5,675 nt of DNA from Bacteroidia bacterium (GTDB lineage: Bacteria; Bacteroidota; Bacteroidia; Cytophagales; Cyclobacteriaceae), in NCBI GenBank assembly GCA_025356795.1, contig JANXRR010000486.1:1-5675 (forward strand), written 5' to 3'. Within the stretch, counting starts at the first letter, position 1. The number at the start of each line of letters is the position of its first letter. Position numbers and translations under genes: made by a program. The notes under the pieces were generated by a model. The model saw only the letters and a program-made list of their open reading frames with translations. It was not told the DNA's origin and made no database searches. Of this stretch, positions 1 to 4,577 are shown piece by piece.

Positions 1-39
1 AAGCAACAGGCCGGCAAAAATCATTACTTTAGTTGTCAT
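1..39 (-). CDS. Start of an exported protein, truncated by the window edge
   Basis: Reading the minus strand from the ATG at 39-37 gives MTTKVMIFAGLLL before the window ends. A lysine followed by a hydrophobic run is what the first half of a Sec signal peptide or lipoprotein signal looks like. The start lies 19 bases beyond the nrnA stop on the same strand, so it is probably co-transcribed with nrnA. From memory, a GldI-like FKBP-type peptidyl-prolyl isomerase lipoprotein often follows this DHH gene in Bacteroidota, but 13 residues cannot confirm that. The position after nrnA and the hydrophobic N-terminus are seen; the family is not known. Confidence 0.55.
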   Translation of the reverse strand, partial: MTTKVMIFAGLLL

Positions 40-58
40 CGTTTTTTGTTTTTGAATT

Positions 59-1075
59 TTAATTGAGTTGATCTTTATACAGAGGCAATACCTCTAAAAA
101 TTTCTTAAGTGTTTCTTCGAGTGTTAATTTGGAGCTTCCACCAGAAGCGTTTTTGTGGCCACCACCTTCAAAATGTTTGCGGGCAAAATCGTTCACATTA
201 AAATCGCCCACCGAGCGGAACGAAAGTTTTATCTCTTCTTTTCGGTCATATAAAATTACGGCCAGTTTCATTCCCTTTACGGATAAGCCGTAATTTACCA
301 AGCCTTCGGTGTCACCGGTTTGTGAACCGTATTTTTTAAGTTCATCCTGCGAAAGCGTAATGTAGGCAGTATTGTATTCGGGGAGTGTTTTCAGTTTTTC
401 GTTGAGCACAAACCCCACGAGGCGTAATCTTTCTACCGAATTGTTATCGTAAATCTGTTTGGACACATTGGACGGATCGGCACCAAAGCCCACCAGTTCG
501 CTGGCTATCAAAAATTCTTTTTGGGTGGTGTTGGAGTGGCGGAAACCACCCGTGTCCGTCATCAAGCCTGCATACAAGCAGTTGGCAATAGCCTCATCCA
601 TGTGCGATTCCTCATCCAATTCTTTTATTAATTCAAATACCAAGCCCGCGGTAGATGCAGCTTTTGAATCCCACTGAACAAAATCGGCAAAGTTTTCGGG
701 CTCCAAGTGGTGGTCGATCATCACCTTTTTGGCTTTCGATTTTTTTACCACTTCTCCCAAATCGTTGATCCTATTGAGGCTCGAAAAATCCAAACAGAAA
801 ATAACATCGGCTTTGGCGATGGCATCAAGTGCTTTTTTTTCAGGCTCTGGGCTTTCTTTTGAAAGTGCGATCACATCTTGCGAACCGGGCATCCAAGCCA
901 AAAAATGAGGAAAATCGCTGGGCGTTACCACTTGCACCTTGTGACCTTTCTTTTTTAAAAAGCCCGCCAACCCAAGCGAAGAACCCAGTGCATCGGCATC
1001 GGGTTTGAAATGGGTAACAATCACTGCCTTGCGGGGCTGGTTCAAATAGACTTTAAATGCTTGGAGCTTTTCCAT
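59..1075 (-). CDS. nrnA: DHH/DHHA1 phosphoesterase, NrnA-like oligoribonuclease / pAp phosphatase
   Basis: This 338-residue cytoplasmic protein has the complete NrnA layout. The N-terminal DHH domain shows HFKPDADALGSS (H22, D26, D28), the acidic strand FCLD (D96), the signature DHH at 121-123 and LMTDTGGF (D174), which together bind two Mn ions. The C-terminal DHHA1 domain ends in EGGGHKNASGG (303-313), the substrate-binding glycine loop, with SFRS near 285-288. NrnA-type enzymes degrade 2-5 nt RNA (nanoRNA) and dephosphorylate 3'-phosphoadenosine 5'-phosphate; some relatives cleave pApA from c-di-AMP. Length is normal for the family (about 310-340). The ATG at 1075 is the only plausible start, because the next Met is residue 62, beyond the catalytic H22. 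Its promoter lies very close to the ATG, so the mRNA may be almost leaderless. An exported-protein gene follows 19 bases downstream. Substrate preference among the DHH/DHHA1 subtypes is inferred. Confidence 0.93.
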   Translation of the reverse strand: MEKLQAFKVYLNQPRKAVIVTHFKPDADALGSSLGLAGFLKKKGHKVQVVTPSDFPHFLAWMPGSQDVIALSKESPEPEKKALDAIAKADVIFCLDFSSLNRINDLGEVVKKSKAKKVMIDHHLEPENFADFVQWDSKAASTAGLVFELIKELDEESHMDEAIANCLYAGLMTDTGGFRHSNTTQKEFLIASELVGFGADPSNVSKQIYDNNSVERLRLVGFVLNEKLKTLPEYNTAYITLSQDELKKYGSQTGDTEGLVNYGLSVKGMKLAVILYDRKEEIKLSFRSVGDFNVNDFARKHFEGGGHKNASGGSSKLTLEETLKKFLEVLPLYKDQLN

Positions 1076-1082
1076 TAAGGCG

Positions 1083-1115
1083 CAAATTTATCAATTACGA
1101 ATTACGAATTGTCAA
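1083..1115 (-). promoter_or_regulatory. Bacteroidota-type promoter of nrnA
   Basis: On the minus strand a perfect -7 element TAAATTTG (consensus TAnnTTTG) occupies 1090-1083, and TTG (in TTGAC) at 1115-1113 can serve as the -33 element with a 22-base spacer. Only seven bases separate the -7 element from the nrnA ATG, so transcription would start at or within a few bases of the start codon. The -33 element lies in a heptamer repeat array, so repeat number could alter what sits at -33. The match is by eye to the published Bacteroides consensus. Confidence 0.6.
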
Positions 1116-1134
1116 TTACGAATTGCCAAATGTC
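1093..1134. repeat. Period-7 microrepeat array (AATTACG family)
   Basis: Six consecutive 7-base units can be read: AATTACG, AATTACG, AATTGTC, AATTACG, AATTGCC, AAATGTC. Weaker units continue on either side (ATTTATC at 1086-1092 and AAATTA at 1135-1140). Three units are identical; the others differ at one to four positions, mostly in the last three bases. The array lies directly upstream of nrnA and covers its -33 region. It contains no stop codon in one frame but shows no sign of being coding. Confidence 0.75.
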
Positions 1135-1230
1135 AAATTATATCAGTTATTTTTGTTGGACATCAAAGAAGCAGTGGAGGAAATAAAGCTTGTAAAGGCT
1201 TGCCGAACAGGGAAATGAGCAATTTTTAAG

Positions 1231-1238
1231 TACCTTCG
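1231..1238 (+). promoter_or_regulatory. Possible -7 element for the DUF433/DUF5615 pair
   Basis: TACCTTCG matches TAnnTTTG at all but one position and lies four bases before the DUF433 ATG. If used, the transcript would start at or next to the start codon. I find no TTG at the expected 17-23 base distance upstream; the nearest is TTG at 1200-1202, 28 bases away. This is therefore a weak call. Confidence 0.3.
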
Positions 1239-1242
1239 TTCT

Positions 1243-1473
1243 ATGAATTTGGAATTAATAAAGCGGATCACGCATAATTCAAAACAATTTGGAGGCCGCC
1301 CGTGTATCAGGGGTATGCGTTTCAAAGTAACTGATGTTTTAGAATTACTGGCCTATGGCATGACTACCGAACAAATTCTCGAAGAACATCCCTTGCTTGA
1401 GGCGGATGATATAAAAGCCTGCCTTTTTTATGCCACAATAAAAATGGATCATCCCGTTTTAATTGCAGCCTGA
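1243..1473 (+). CDS. DUF433 family protein, antitoxin-like
   Basis: This 76-residue protein carries the DUF433 pattern: GGRPCIRGMRFKV at 17-29 (family form GkPvIrGTRi.V), then VLELLAYGMTTEQILEEHP (32-50), and LLEADDIKACLFYA (51-64). DUF433 is a short winged/HTH-like domain found as the first gene in VapBC-like pairs, where it is thought to bind and neutralise a PIN-like partner and repress its own operon. The length is typical. The gene ends in TGA at 1471-1473, one base before the likely ATG of the DUF5615 gene, so the two are almost certainly translated as a coupled pair. The ATG at 1243 fits because the family domain begins about ten residues in. The antitoxin role comes from family context and gene order; nothing in the sequence proves activity. 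Confidence 0.88.
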   Translation: MNLELIKRITHNSKQFGGRPCIRGMRFKVTDVLELLAYGMTTEQILEEHPLLEADDIKACLFYATIKMDHPVLIAA

Positions 1474-1474
1474 T

Positions 1475-1807
1475 ATGGTGATTTGGTTAGATGCCAATAT
1501 ATCACCTACAATTGCTCATTTCATTTCAGAAAAATTTGGACTTGAATGTTTTCATATTGCTTCGCTCGCGGTAGATATTTCAGATGACGAAGCCATTTTC
1601 GTAGAGGCAAAGCAAAAAACAGATGTGACTATTGTTACCAAAGATTATGATTTTGTTTTGCTGCAAGATCGCCTGAACCAACCCCCTAAAATTATTTTAT
1701 TCACATTCGGCAATACGCCCAATGCTGTGGTAAAAGAAAAGTTGAACATACATTTTACGGAAGCCCTAAAACAACTTGAATCGGTTGGCATAGTTGAAAT
1801 TGGGTAG
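1475..1807 (+). CDS. DUF5615 family PIN-like protein, toxin-like RNase
   Basis: A 110-residue protein beginning MVIWLDANISP, the usual opening of DUF5615 (first acidic residue D6 followed by N8). A second acidic cluster SDDEAIF lies at 36-42, then TKDYDF (55-60), the typical third acidic motif, and a C-terminal FTFGNTPN (77-84). DUF5615 has the PIN fold, so a Mg-dependent RNase activity is expected, and it commonly follows a DUF433 gene as the toxin half of a VapBC-like module. I chose ATG 1475, one base after the DUF433 stop, because family members start directly with the D-x-N strand. A TTG at 1463 in the same frame would add four residues and overlap DUF433 by 11 bases. All expected acidic residues are present, so the gene looks intact. 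It ends at TAG, with no clear terminator behind it. Confidence 0.87.
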   Translation: MVIWLDANISPTIAHFISEKFGLECFHIASLAVDISDDEAIFVEAKQKTDVTIVTKDYDFVLLQDRLNQPPKIILFTFGNTPNAVVKEKLNIHFTEALKQLESVGIVEIG

Positions 1808-1898
1808 CTCAAGCCTATTTTTTAGAATCAATTAAAACTAAACTAGCAATTTGACCGGCAAGTGATAAAGTTGACTCAAATCCTGACAACGAATGCCG

Positions 1899-1925
1899 TC
1901 AATAAAATTAATTTATTGATATCAA
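1899..1925. promoter_or_regulatory. Overlapping inverted repeats, possible operator
   Basis: TCAATAAA (1899-1906) is the exact reverse complement of TTTATTGA (1912-1919), with a 5-base spacer. The right arm runs into a second perfect palindrome TTGATATCAA (1916-1925). Two overlapping dyads are more than expected in 27 bases even in AT-rich DNA, but AT richness makes short dyads common. A protein-binding site is possible; the base pairing would be too weak for a terminator. Confidence 0.35.
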
Positions 1926-1947
1926 CCTTCTTTATTGAGGCTAGACC

Positions 1948-2001
1948 CTTTTAGGACTTTTTACACTGAATTACGAGATTAAAAGTCACTTTTAGGACTT
2001 T
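1948..2001. repeat. Pair of 13-bp direct repeats around a palindrome
   Basis: CTTTTAGGACTTT occurs at 1948-1960 and again at 1989-2001, 41 bases apart (about four helical turns). The second copy overlaps the perfect palindrome TAAAAGT-C-ACTTTTA (1980-1994). Equal-phase repeats upstream of a single gene are typical of regulator-binding sites. The first copy begins 160 bases before the caspase ATG. Function is inferred only from spacing and position. Confidence 0.5.
1980..1994. promoter_or_regulatory. 15-bp odd-centred palindrome
   Basis: TAAAAGT-C-ACTTTTA has two 7-base arms around a single central base. A palindrome of the same geometry, TAAAAAC-T-GTTTTTA, occurs behind the caspase gene at 3863-3877, sharing the outer TAAAA/TTTTA. 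It lies 113 bases before the caspase start, a suitable place for an operator. Confidence 0.4.
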
Positions 2002-2107
2002 CATCGGAATACTCTATTATTAACTTACAAAAACCAGAACCGTTGGATTTAAAATTACCTTTACATACATTAGTATCAATTCAAACTATTCATTAATCAA
2101 TACTTTT

Positions 2108-3712
2108 ATGAGGCATCCCTTGCCCAACTCCTTTTGTATAATTGCGTTATTGCTGGCCACCAGCTATAACCTGTTTTCTCAACAAGCAAAATACGCCCTC
2201 GTTATTGGCGTTCAAAACTACTCTTCTATTAAGCAATTGCGGCATTCGCTCAACGATGCCAACGACATAGCTTCCGTATTGGAAAGCAGGGGATTTAAAG
2301 TGGACTTATTGCGCGACCCCAAGACCAATACAGAAATTAAAGCAGCCATCAGGCGCTATTTTAATACCGTTACAAAGGGTACTGTTGGCATTATTTACTA
2401 CTCTGGTCATGCCACCGTTCACGATGGGAACAACTATTTAATACCAGCCAACGCCCAAGTGGAGACTCCCGCAGATCTTGACGACCAATGTGTAAAAATG
2501 GACTATGTAATGAACAGTTTAAATACCAACGACAACTTGAATATTTTGATACTCGATGCCTGCCGCACAAATGACATCAAGGGTGTTACCAAAGGCATAA
2601 CGGATGGGTTGGTCAGCGTTGACCCTCCTCAAGGCTCAATCGTTTTGTTCGCGGCACAACCCGGGCATACCGCTTCTGACGGCACCGGGCGAAACGGCCT
2701 TTTCACTTCGAAACTATTGAGATACATCAATGAGCCCAACCTTGATATATCTGCTATCCTTAAAAAGGTAAAACAAGACGTCCATGTAGAGTCAAATGGA
2801 ACACAGCTACCCTCGTATGTAGATAATTCACTGGGTGGGGATTTTTATTTTAACCGAATAACTACCCAGCTCATTACCCAACCCATAGTAAAAACTGAAT
2901 CTGCTTACGTAGCCCCGGCCGCAACAACGCTGGAATTATTAGATAAAGCAGTTAAATTTTATAAAAACAAAAACTATGCAGAGGCAGTGCCCTTGTTTCA
3001 TCAGGCTGCCGAACAAGGTAATGCGAAAGGCCAGTATAGTTTAGGCACTATGTACAAGAATGGCCAAGGTGTAACACAAAATAATAAAGAGGCTGTAAGT
3101 TGGTTCCGCAAAGCAGCAGAACAAGGTAATGTAATCGGCCAATATAATTTAGGCGATATGTACGCCAATGGTCAAGGTGTAGCACAAAATTATACAGAGG
3201 CAGTAAGCTGGTACCGCAAAGCTGCCGAACAAGGTAATGCAAGAGGCCAATATTATTTAGGCACTATGTACCATAATGGCCAAGGTGTAACACAAAATAA
3301 TACAGAGGCCGCAAGCTGGTTCCGCAAAGCAGCCGAACAAGGTCATGCGACAGGCCAATGTATTTTAGGCCTTATGTACGCCAGTGGCCGAGATGTATTA
3401 CAAAACTATACAGAGGCCGTAAGCTGGTTCCGTAAAGCAGCCGAACAAGGTGATGCGGCTGGACAATATTACTTAGGCTATATGTTCGCCAATGGTCAAG
3501 GTGTAGCACAAAACTATGCAGAGGCCGTAAGCTGGTACCGCAAAGCTGCCGAACAAGGTCATGCGGACGGCCAATATAATTTAGGCTTCATGTACGAAAA
3601 TGGTCAAGGTGTAGCACAAAACTATGCAGAGGCCGTAAGCTGGTACCGCAAAGCTACCGGCCAAGGATTTGAGAAGGCAAAAGAGGGCTTGAAAAGGCTT
3701 GAAAGCAGGTAA
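2108..3712 (+). CDS. Exported caspase-family (peptidase C14) protein with six Sel1 repeats
   Basis: This 534-residue protein has three parts. Residues 1-24 form a Sec signal peptide (hydrophobic 8-23, likely cleavage LFS|QQ; no lipobox). Residues 28-250 are a bacterial caspase-like domain: YALVIGVQNY (29-38), NDANDIASVLESRGF (49-63), the catalytic His in YYSGH (H101), NYLIP (109-113), the catalytic Cys in LDACR (C152), then the late strands GSIVLFAAQPG (176-186) and GLFTSKLL (197-204). A linker and one TPR-like helix pair (about 275-299) lead into six 36-residue Sel1 repeats (300-515) and a short basic tail. Caspase-like enzymes cut proteins by a Cys-His dyad; Sel1 solenoids bind proteins. 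The enzyme would act in the periplasm or outside. The residue after H101 is Ala where most relatives have Gly. The gene stands alone, 300 bases after the toxin-like gene. Substrate and role are unknown. Confidence 0.9.
   Translation: MRHPLPNSFCIIALLLATSYNLFSQQAKYALVIGVQNYSSIKQLRHSLNDANDIASVLESRGFKVDLLRDPKTNTEIKAAIRRYFNTVTKGTVGIIYYSGHATVHDGNNYLIPANAQVETPADLDDQCVKMDYVMNSLNTNDNLNILILDACRTNDIKGVTKGITDGLVSVDPPQGSIVLFAAQPGHTASDGTGRNGLFTSKLLRYINEPNLDISAILKKVKQDVHVESNGTQLPSYVDNSLGGDFYFNRITTQLITQPIVKTESAYVAPAATTLELLDKAVKFYKNKNYAEAVPLFHQAAEQGNAKGQYSLGTMYKNGQGVTQNNKEAVSWFRKAAEQGNVIGQYNLGDMYANGQGVAQNYTEAVSWYRKAAEQGNARGQYYLGTMYHNGQGVTQNNTEAASWFRKAAEQGHATGQCILGLMYASGRDVLQNYTEAVSWFRKAAEQGDAAGQYYLGYMFANGQGVAQNYAEAVSWYRKAAEQGHADGQYNLGFMYENGQGVAQNYAEAVSWYRKATGQGFEKAKEGLKRLESR
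3005..3652 (+). repeat. Six tandem 108-bp Sel1 repeats within the caspase gene
   Basis: Each 108-bp unit encodes 36 residues of the form AAEQGxAxGQYxLGxMYxNGQGVxQNxxEAVSWxRK. Units start at 3005, 3113, 3221, 3329, 3437 and 3545. Fifty-seven consecutive bases are identical between units 5 and 6 (3491-3547 and 3599-3655). Units 1 and 3 share GTMY-x-NGQGVTQNN and WFRK, whereas 2, 5 and 6 share GQGVAQNY and WYRK, suggesting expansion partly by two-unit blocks. Unit 4 is the most diverged (SGRDVLQNY in place of NGQGVxQN). In-frame gain or loss of units would leave the reading frame intact. Confidence 0.92.
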
Positions 3713-3853
3713 AATAGTTTTAAGTCGCGTATGCCGAAGGCAAAAAGGAAGGCCTCCCAATCCTCATTAATAATTTTCCAGCGGTCGCCACTCCCAGATT
3801 TCATTTGTAGTGTTCGTTACCCACAAACCAAGGCATAAAATCAGAAAAAGCCA

Positions 3854-3877
3854 TTTTTAGGCTAAAAACTGTTTTTA
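3854..3877. promoter_or_regulatory. Two overlapping 15-bp palindromes
   Basis: TTTTTAG-G-CTAAAAA (3854-3868) and TAAAAAC-T-GTTTTTA (3863-3877) are both perfect with 7-base arms and a single central base, and overlap by six bases. As RNA only one could fold at a time and neither leaves a proper loop, so a DNA-binding site is more likely than a terminator. The second resembles the palindrome upstream of the caspase gene at 1980-1994. Confidence 0.4.
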
Positions 3878-3886
3878 TATTTTAAC

Positions 3887-3896
3887 ACCGATCGGT
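3887..3896. promoter_or_regulatory. 10-bp palindrome ACCGATCGGT
   Basis: ACCGATCGGT is perfectly palindromic and extends to 16 bases with one mismatch (AAC...TTT, 3884-3899). It is GC-rich against an AT-rich background, about 180 bases before ndk. It resembles a compact repressor operator, but no regulator gene is present in the window. Confidence 0.3.
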
Positions 3897-3929
3897 TTTA
3901 CAATAAAAGGACTCTGTTTTGTAATAAAA
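3896..3929. repeat. Imperfect 13-bp direct repeat with 21-bp period
   Basis: TTTTACAATAAAA (3896-3908) and TTTTGTAATAAAA (3917-3929) differ at two bases and are 21 bases apart, which puts them on the same face of the helix two turns apart. They begin at the last base of the ACCGATCGGT palindrome. A cooperative binding site is possible; low sequence complexity weakens the case. Confidence 0.4.
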
Positions 3930-4027
3930 CTTATTCTGTTCTGATCTTATCGGCCTACGCCTGCAACTGCCAGGCTATAAAAGTGGCCTGTTTAAAATTA
4001 TGGTGTGCATTCGTGGCAATTTTTAAA

Positions 4028-4035
4028 TAGTTTTG
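4028..4035 (+). promoter_or_regulatory. -7 promoter element of ndk
   Basis: TAGTTTTG is a perfect TAnnTTTG match and is followed by CGCCTT, exactly as at the nrnA promoter. Transcription would begin near 4040 and leave an AT-rich leader of about 35 bases with no Shine-Dalgarno sequence, as usual in this phylum. No good -33 TTTG is visible; the nearest candidate, TATGG at 3999-4003, is poor. Confidence 0.55.
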
Positions 4036-4074
4036 CGCCTTCAATAAAAAAATAAATCTAAAATTAACCTAACA

Positions 4075-4494
4075 ATGGCAACTAACAGAACTTTTACCAT
4101 GCTTAAGCCCGATGCAGTGTTGGCAAACAATACCGGAGCAATTGCAAAAATGATTGAAGAAGCGGGCTTTCGCATAGTAGCGATGAAAAAAACCAAATTG
4201 AGCAGCGAATTGGCAGGCAAGTTTTATGAAGTGCATAAAGAGAGGGGTTTCTATGGTGAACTGGTTGCATATATGTCCTCTGGGGCAATCGTGCCCATGA
4301 TCTTAGAGAAAGAAAACGCAGTAGAAGATTTCCGTAAGTTGATTGGTGCCACCGACCCAAAGAAAGCTGAAGCTGGAACCATCCGTGCTCTATTTGCAAA
4401 GTCTATTGATGCCAATGCCATTCATGGCTCCGATTCGGATGCCAACGCTGAAATTGAAGGCAGCTTTTTCTTTTCACAGTTCGAAAGATTTTAA
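4075..4494 (+). CDS. ndk: Nucleoside diphosphate kinase
   Basis: This 139-residue cytoplasmic enzyme moves the gamma phosphate of ATP to other NDPs and dNDPs through a phosphohistidine. All recognised active-site residues are visible in order: K11 (TMLKPDAV), Y51, F59, R87, T93, R104, N114 and the phosphorylated H117 in NAIHGSDS. The end, FFFSQFERF, and the IRALF segment in place of IRGDF agree with Bacteroidota-type NDKs as I remember them. Two small departures are seen: ERGFY where most have RPF(F/Y), and SSGAIV where SGP is usual; neither touches catalysis. The length is normal. The gene has its own promoter at 4028-4035 and points away from nrnA. gcvP follows 81 bases later on the same strand; read-through is possible, because the spacer shows no promoter or standard terminator. 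Confidence 0.97.
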   Translation: MATNRTFTMLKPDAVLANNTGAIAKMIEEAGFRIVAMKKTKLSSELAGKFYEVHKERGFYGELVAYMSSGAIVPMILEKENAVEDFRKLIGATDPKKAEAGTIRALFAKSIDANAIHGSDSDANAEIEGSFFFSQFERF

Positions 4495-4506
4495 CAAAAG
4501 CTACGG

Positions 4507-4577
4507 GTTATCGGTTATCAGTTGAACAGCCGATAACAAAATAGCTACTAATTATTAACTGATAACTATCAACGAAT
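4507..4577. repeat. Inverted heptamer repeats between ndk and gcvP (GTTATCA family)
   Basis: Left arm units GTTATCG, GTTATCA, GTTGAAC (4507-4527) and right arm units AACTGAT, AACTATC, AACGAAT (4557-4577) both have a 7-base period, and the right arm is the complementary form of the same heptamer. GTTATCAGTT (4514-4523) pairs perfectly with AACTGATAAC (4557-4566). A competing pair is GTTATCGG (4507-4514) with CCGATAAC (4530-4537). The transcript could fold in two mutually exclusive ways. There is no T-run, so intrinsic termination is not indicated. The right arm runs into the gcvP start codon. Confidence 0.7.

Larger units (their letters stand above)
1808..2107. other. Dyad-rich intergenic region upstream of the caspase gene
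   Basis: This 300-base AT-rich stretch has no credible gene. It holds a cluster of inverted repeats (1899-1925), a 15-bp palindrome (1980-1994) and a 13-bp direct repeat (1948-1960 and 1989-2001), listed separately. A possible -7 element TACCTTTA (2056-2063, one mismatch to TAnnTTTG) would give a leader of about 40 bases for the caspase mRNA, but no TTG sits at the proper distance, so I do not call a promoter. No U-run hairpin that would terminate the toxin transcript is convincing; the T-run at 1821-1826 has only a weak wobble stem before it. Confidence 0.6.
3713..4074. other. 362-base intergenic region between the caspase gene and ndk
   Basis: No credible gene lies here. The left part (3720-3830) is relatively GC-rich and has a short open frame on the minus strand, probably chance or a relic. 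The centre (3854-3929) is a dense set of palindromes and direct repeats. A small GC-rich hairpin GCCTG/CAGGC with a 7-base loop lies at 3959-3975, but no T-run follows it. The right end carries the ndk promoter and a leader of about 35 bases. I found no convincing terminator for the caspase gene. Confidence 0.6.

Noticed and set aside
1801..1826. GGGTAG...CTATTTTTT as a terminator of the toxin-like gene
   Set aside because: There is a T-run, but the stem has three Watson-Crick pairs plus wobbles only, too weak to call.
1808..1900. Minus-strand frame ending FESTLSLAGQIASLVLIDSKK
   Set aside because: It is about 30 codons from the nearest stop, has no start codon, and matches no family I know.
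3005..3652. CRISPR-like array, because of the regular repeats
   Set aside because: The 108-bp period is in frame, codes for Sel1 repeats throughout, and has no unique spacers between conserved repeats.
3731..3745. GCC-GAA-GGC hairpin after the caspase stop as a terminator
   Set aside because: The stem has only 3-4 pairs and is followed by A and G rather than T, so it does not fit an intrinsic terminator.
3622..3804. Minus-strand 60-codon open frame behind the caspase gene
   Set aside because: Half of it is antisense to the Sel1 repeats, and the unique part (containing DRWKIINEDWEAFLFAFG) matches no family I recognise. Another minus frame there (IWEWRPLENY then stop) looks just as protein-like, so chance or an unrecognised relic is more likely.
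3959..3975. GC-rich hairpin GCCTG/CAGGC as a terminator
   Set aside because: No T-run follows on either strand, and the 5-base stem is short. It may be chance.
4003..4020. GTGTGCATTCGTGGCAAT as a dispersed intergenic repeat of Bacteroidota
   Set aside because: It recalls strings I associate with spacers in this phylum, but it occurs once in this window, so repeat status cannot be shown.
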